Below the pieces are notes generated by a model. The model was given only the letters and a program-made list of their open reading frames with translations, was not told where the DNA came from and ran no database searches. This document shows positions 62,691-64,000 of a stretch of 64,000 nt of DNA, piece after piece. Each line of letters starts with the position of its first letter. The stretch's first letter is position 1. The position numbers and the translations under genes are program-made. The DNA is from Purshia tridentata (lineage: Eukaryota; Streptophyta; Magnoliopsida; Rosales; Rosaceae), in NCBI GenBank assembly GCA_003254885.1, contig QANT01000191.1, forward strand, positions 1 through 64,000, given 5' to 3'.

Positions 62691-62949
62691 CAGTTTTTAG
62701 AATAATTTTATGTAGATTTTGTGTATGACTTGAAAAGAAGATGTATAGTAGTGCTAGGATGGGGTTATAGATGTAGGCTATCCCTACTTTTAAAAGGATT
62801 AATTGTAATTCATTTTTGTGAACGTATGAATACTCTTATATTTGGATGTTGGAATTTATGAAAATGAAGGCATTTAAATCGCAGAAATTTCAAAACTTGC
62901 ATTCCAATTTCATTTATATCACTTTTCAGGCAAAAAACATTGATGTCGA

Positions 62950-63310
62950 TTATTAATTTCATATCAATATTTTGAGATTTAATATCAGTTAGGAAATGAT
63001 ATCTACTGGGTATTAGATATGTTAAAATTCTAGAAAACTGATATCTAATTTAGCATTTATAAGGGGTTACAACATCAAAAAATTGACAAAAACTGATGTC
63101 TAAATTACTATTTATATTAGTTATAGAAACAAAACTGATGTTTAAACTATCTTAGATATCTTATTTAGTTTTTTAAGATATCAATAAAGTTTAAAACTGA
63201 TATCCATTGGATATCATTGATATCAGATTTTCAATAAATAAGATATCTATTACTATTATAGACATCAGTTAAAAATTGATATCTAAAACAAAAATATTAG
63301 ATATCAAGAC
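62950..63310. repeat. AT-rich cluster of AACTGATATCTAA-like motifs
   Basis: Roughly ten to fifteen copies of a (A)CTGATRTCTAAA-like word and its inverse (TTAGATATCAGTT) lie in about 350 bp. Such clusters are typical of subterminal repeats of CACTA-like transposons, but no CACTA end is visible here. Confidence 0.5.
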
Positions 63311-63329
63311 GGCCCTTATCAGTCATGAG

Positions 63330-64000
63330 AATTGGTAATAGGTGCACTAATTACCTAAATAATGTGATTAAAACTTTACTCACTCACTGACAGGACCCAA
63401 ATTTTCAAATACTTCACAATTCTGGACCAGTCAAACAAACAAGATTCTACAAGACGATTATAGCAGATCACAACTTTACCCAACTACACACAAACACAAA
63501 ATGAAAATTCTCATAAAGAATCTGGTGACAACCTAAGTACTCAGAGGATCCATCAAAATAGACATCCTTATGCAATCCACAACTAAGTGATGTGTGTGAA
63601 ATATAACCTATTTAAACACAACATTTAGCAACCATCTTAGATATGCACAAATGGTGAAATAAAGTAGATTTGTGTTTAAATAATAAGACAGCAGACGCAT
63701 AAACACGAAGGTGAGATTAAAAAAACAATCAAGTTGTTCACCCAGAAAAACCATCAATGGTTAAAAAACTGGGGGTCCATAAGCTGACTAAGCAATCTAC
63801 TATAATGAAGGTTCAATACAAGGTCTGCAAACATCACAAGCTCAACACAATAGACCTATTTCTAAGTGGCAGCTCATTACCCCTTGTGCAACCTTCGAAG
63901 GCTTATGCAATTAGTCCTTCATGTAGGTGGCAACTACATCACCAAGCTCAATCACCACATGGCAGCAAAATCAGCAAAACCCAGCAGATGCTTCGATCAA
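63330..64000 (-). repeat. Family A LTR-like repeat, copy 3, cut by the window edge
   Basis: On the minus strand the order GGTTGCACAAG, GTATTGAACCTTC, TAGATTGCTTAGTCAGC, CCCCCAGTTTTTTAACC, TTTTTCTGGGTGAACAACTT, TTAGTTGTGGATTGC, GATGGATCCTCTGAGT and TTGGGTCCTGTCAGTGA repeats that of the copies at 11150 and 19340. It is non-coding and a diverged fossil. Confidence 0.55.

Noticed and set aside
1-64000. CRISPR arrays, tRNA or rRNA genes, bacterial operons
   Set aside because: Repeats are tandem or dispersed without regular unique spacers, no cloverleaf or rRNA sequence was recognised, and gene structure is eukaryotic.

Overview
This is a transposon-rich stretch of eudicot (flowering-plant) nuclear DNA. 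The evidence is two intron-rich host genes whose predicted proteins read like Arabidopsis proteins, GT/GC-AG introns, and plant-type CACTA, MULE/FAR1, hAT, Ty1/copia and Ty3/gypsy elements. No bacterial, organellar, CRISPR, rRNA or tRNA feature was seen. The species cannot be named from the window.

Layout. 1-6546: a decayed CACTA transposon on the minus strand (TNP2 transposase, 5' terminal repeat at 6546), with part of a Ty3/gypsy-type LTR inside its leader intron. 6547-8401: spacer with an RNase H fragment. 8402-~11150: a second CACTA of the same family, pointing the other way, carrying a Transposase_24-type gene. ~11150-17600: a non-coding LTR-like repeat (family A), a broken copia element with one LTR and gag, a solo gypsy LTR with a perfect 5-bp target duplication, and a foldback element. 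18209-22582: a non-autonomous Mutator-like element with a 10-bp target duplication, holding a second family A copy.

23763-36061 (minus): the main host gene, with 21 coding exons that join in frame to give 1392 codons. It encodes the TPLATE-complex subunit TWD40-2, which acts in clathrin-mediated endocytosis at the plasma membrane. Two of its introns start with GC instead of GT, one intron holds a perfect 3 x 100 bp tandem array, and the last exon holds a 9-residue coding minisatellite. 36340-40985: a FAR1-type MULE whose left end lies about 280 bp upstream of the TWD40-2 start codon. 41650-45440: a decayed hAT transposon (BED finger, DUF659, dimerisation region). 45770-52150: LTR fragments, a (GGT)n-like tract and a MITE-like repeat.

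52170-55042 (minus): the second host gene, with nine coding exons giving 562 codons. It encodes the plant homologue of USP39/Sad1, a ubiquitin-protease-like splicing factor that lacks the catalytic cysteine. 57528-61030: a gypsy pol fragment interrupted by a long LTR. 61548-62500: a small element with inverted ends. 62580-64000: a possible gene fragment, an AT-rich motif cluster and a third family A copy cut by the window edge.

The two host genes are not functionally linked; they are islands between repeats. Each of the four single N bases sits at a sequence duplication or homopolymer, which suggests unmerged contig overlaps. Splice sites were read by eye from frame continuity and family knowledge; no alignment was run.
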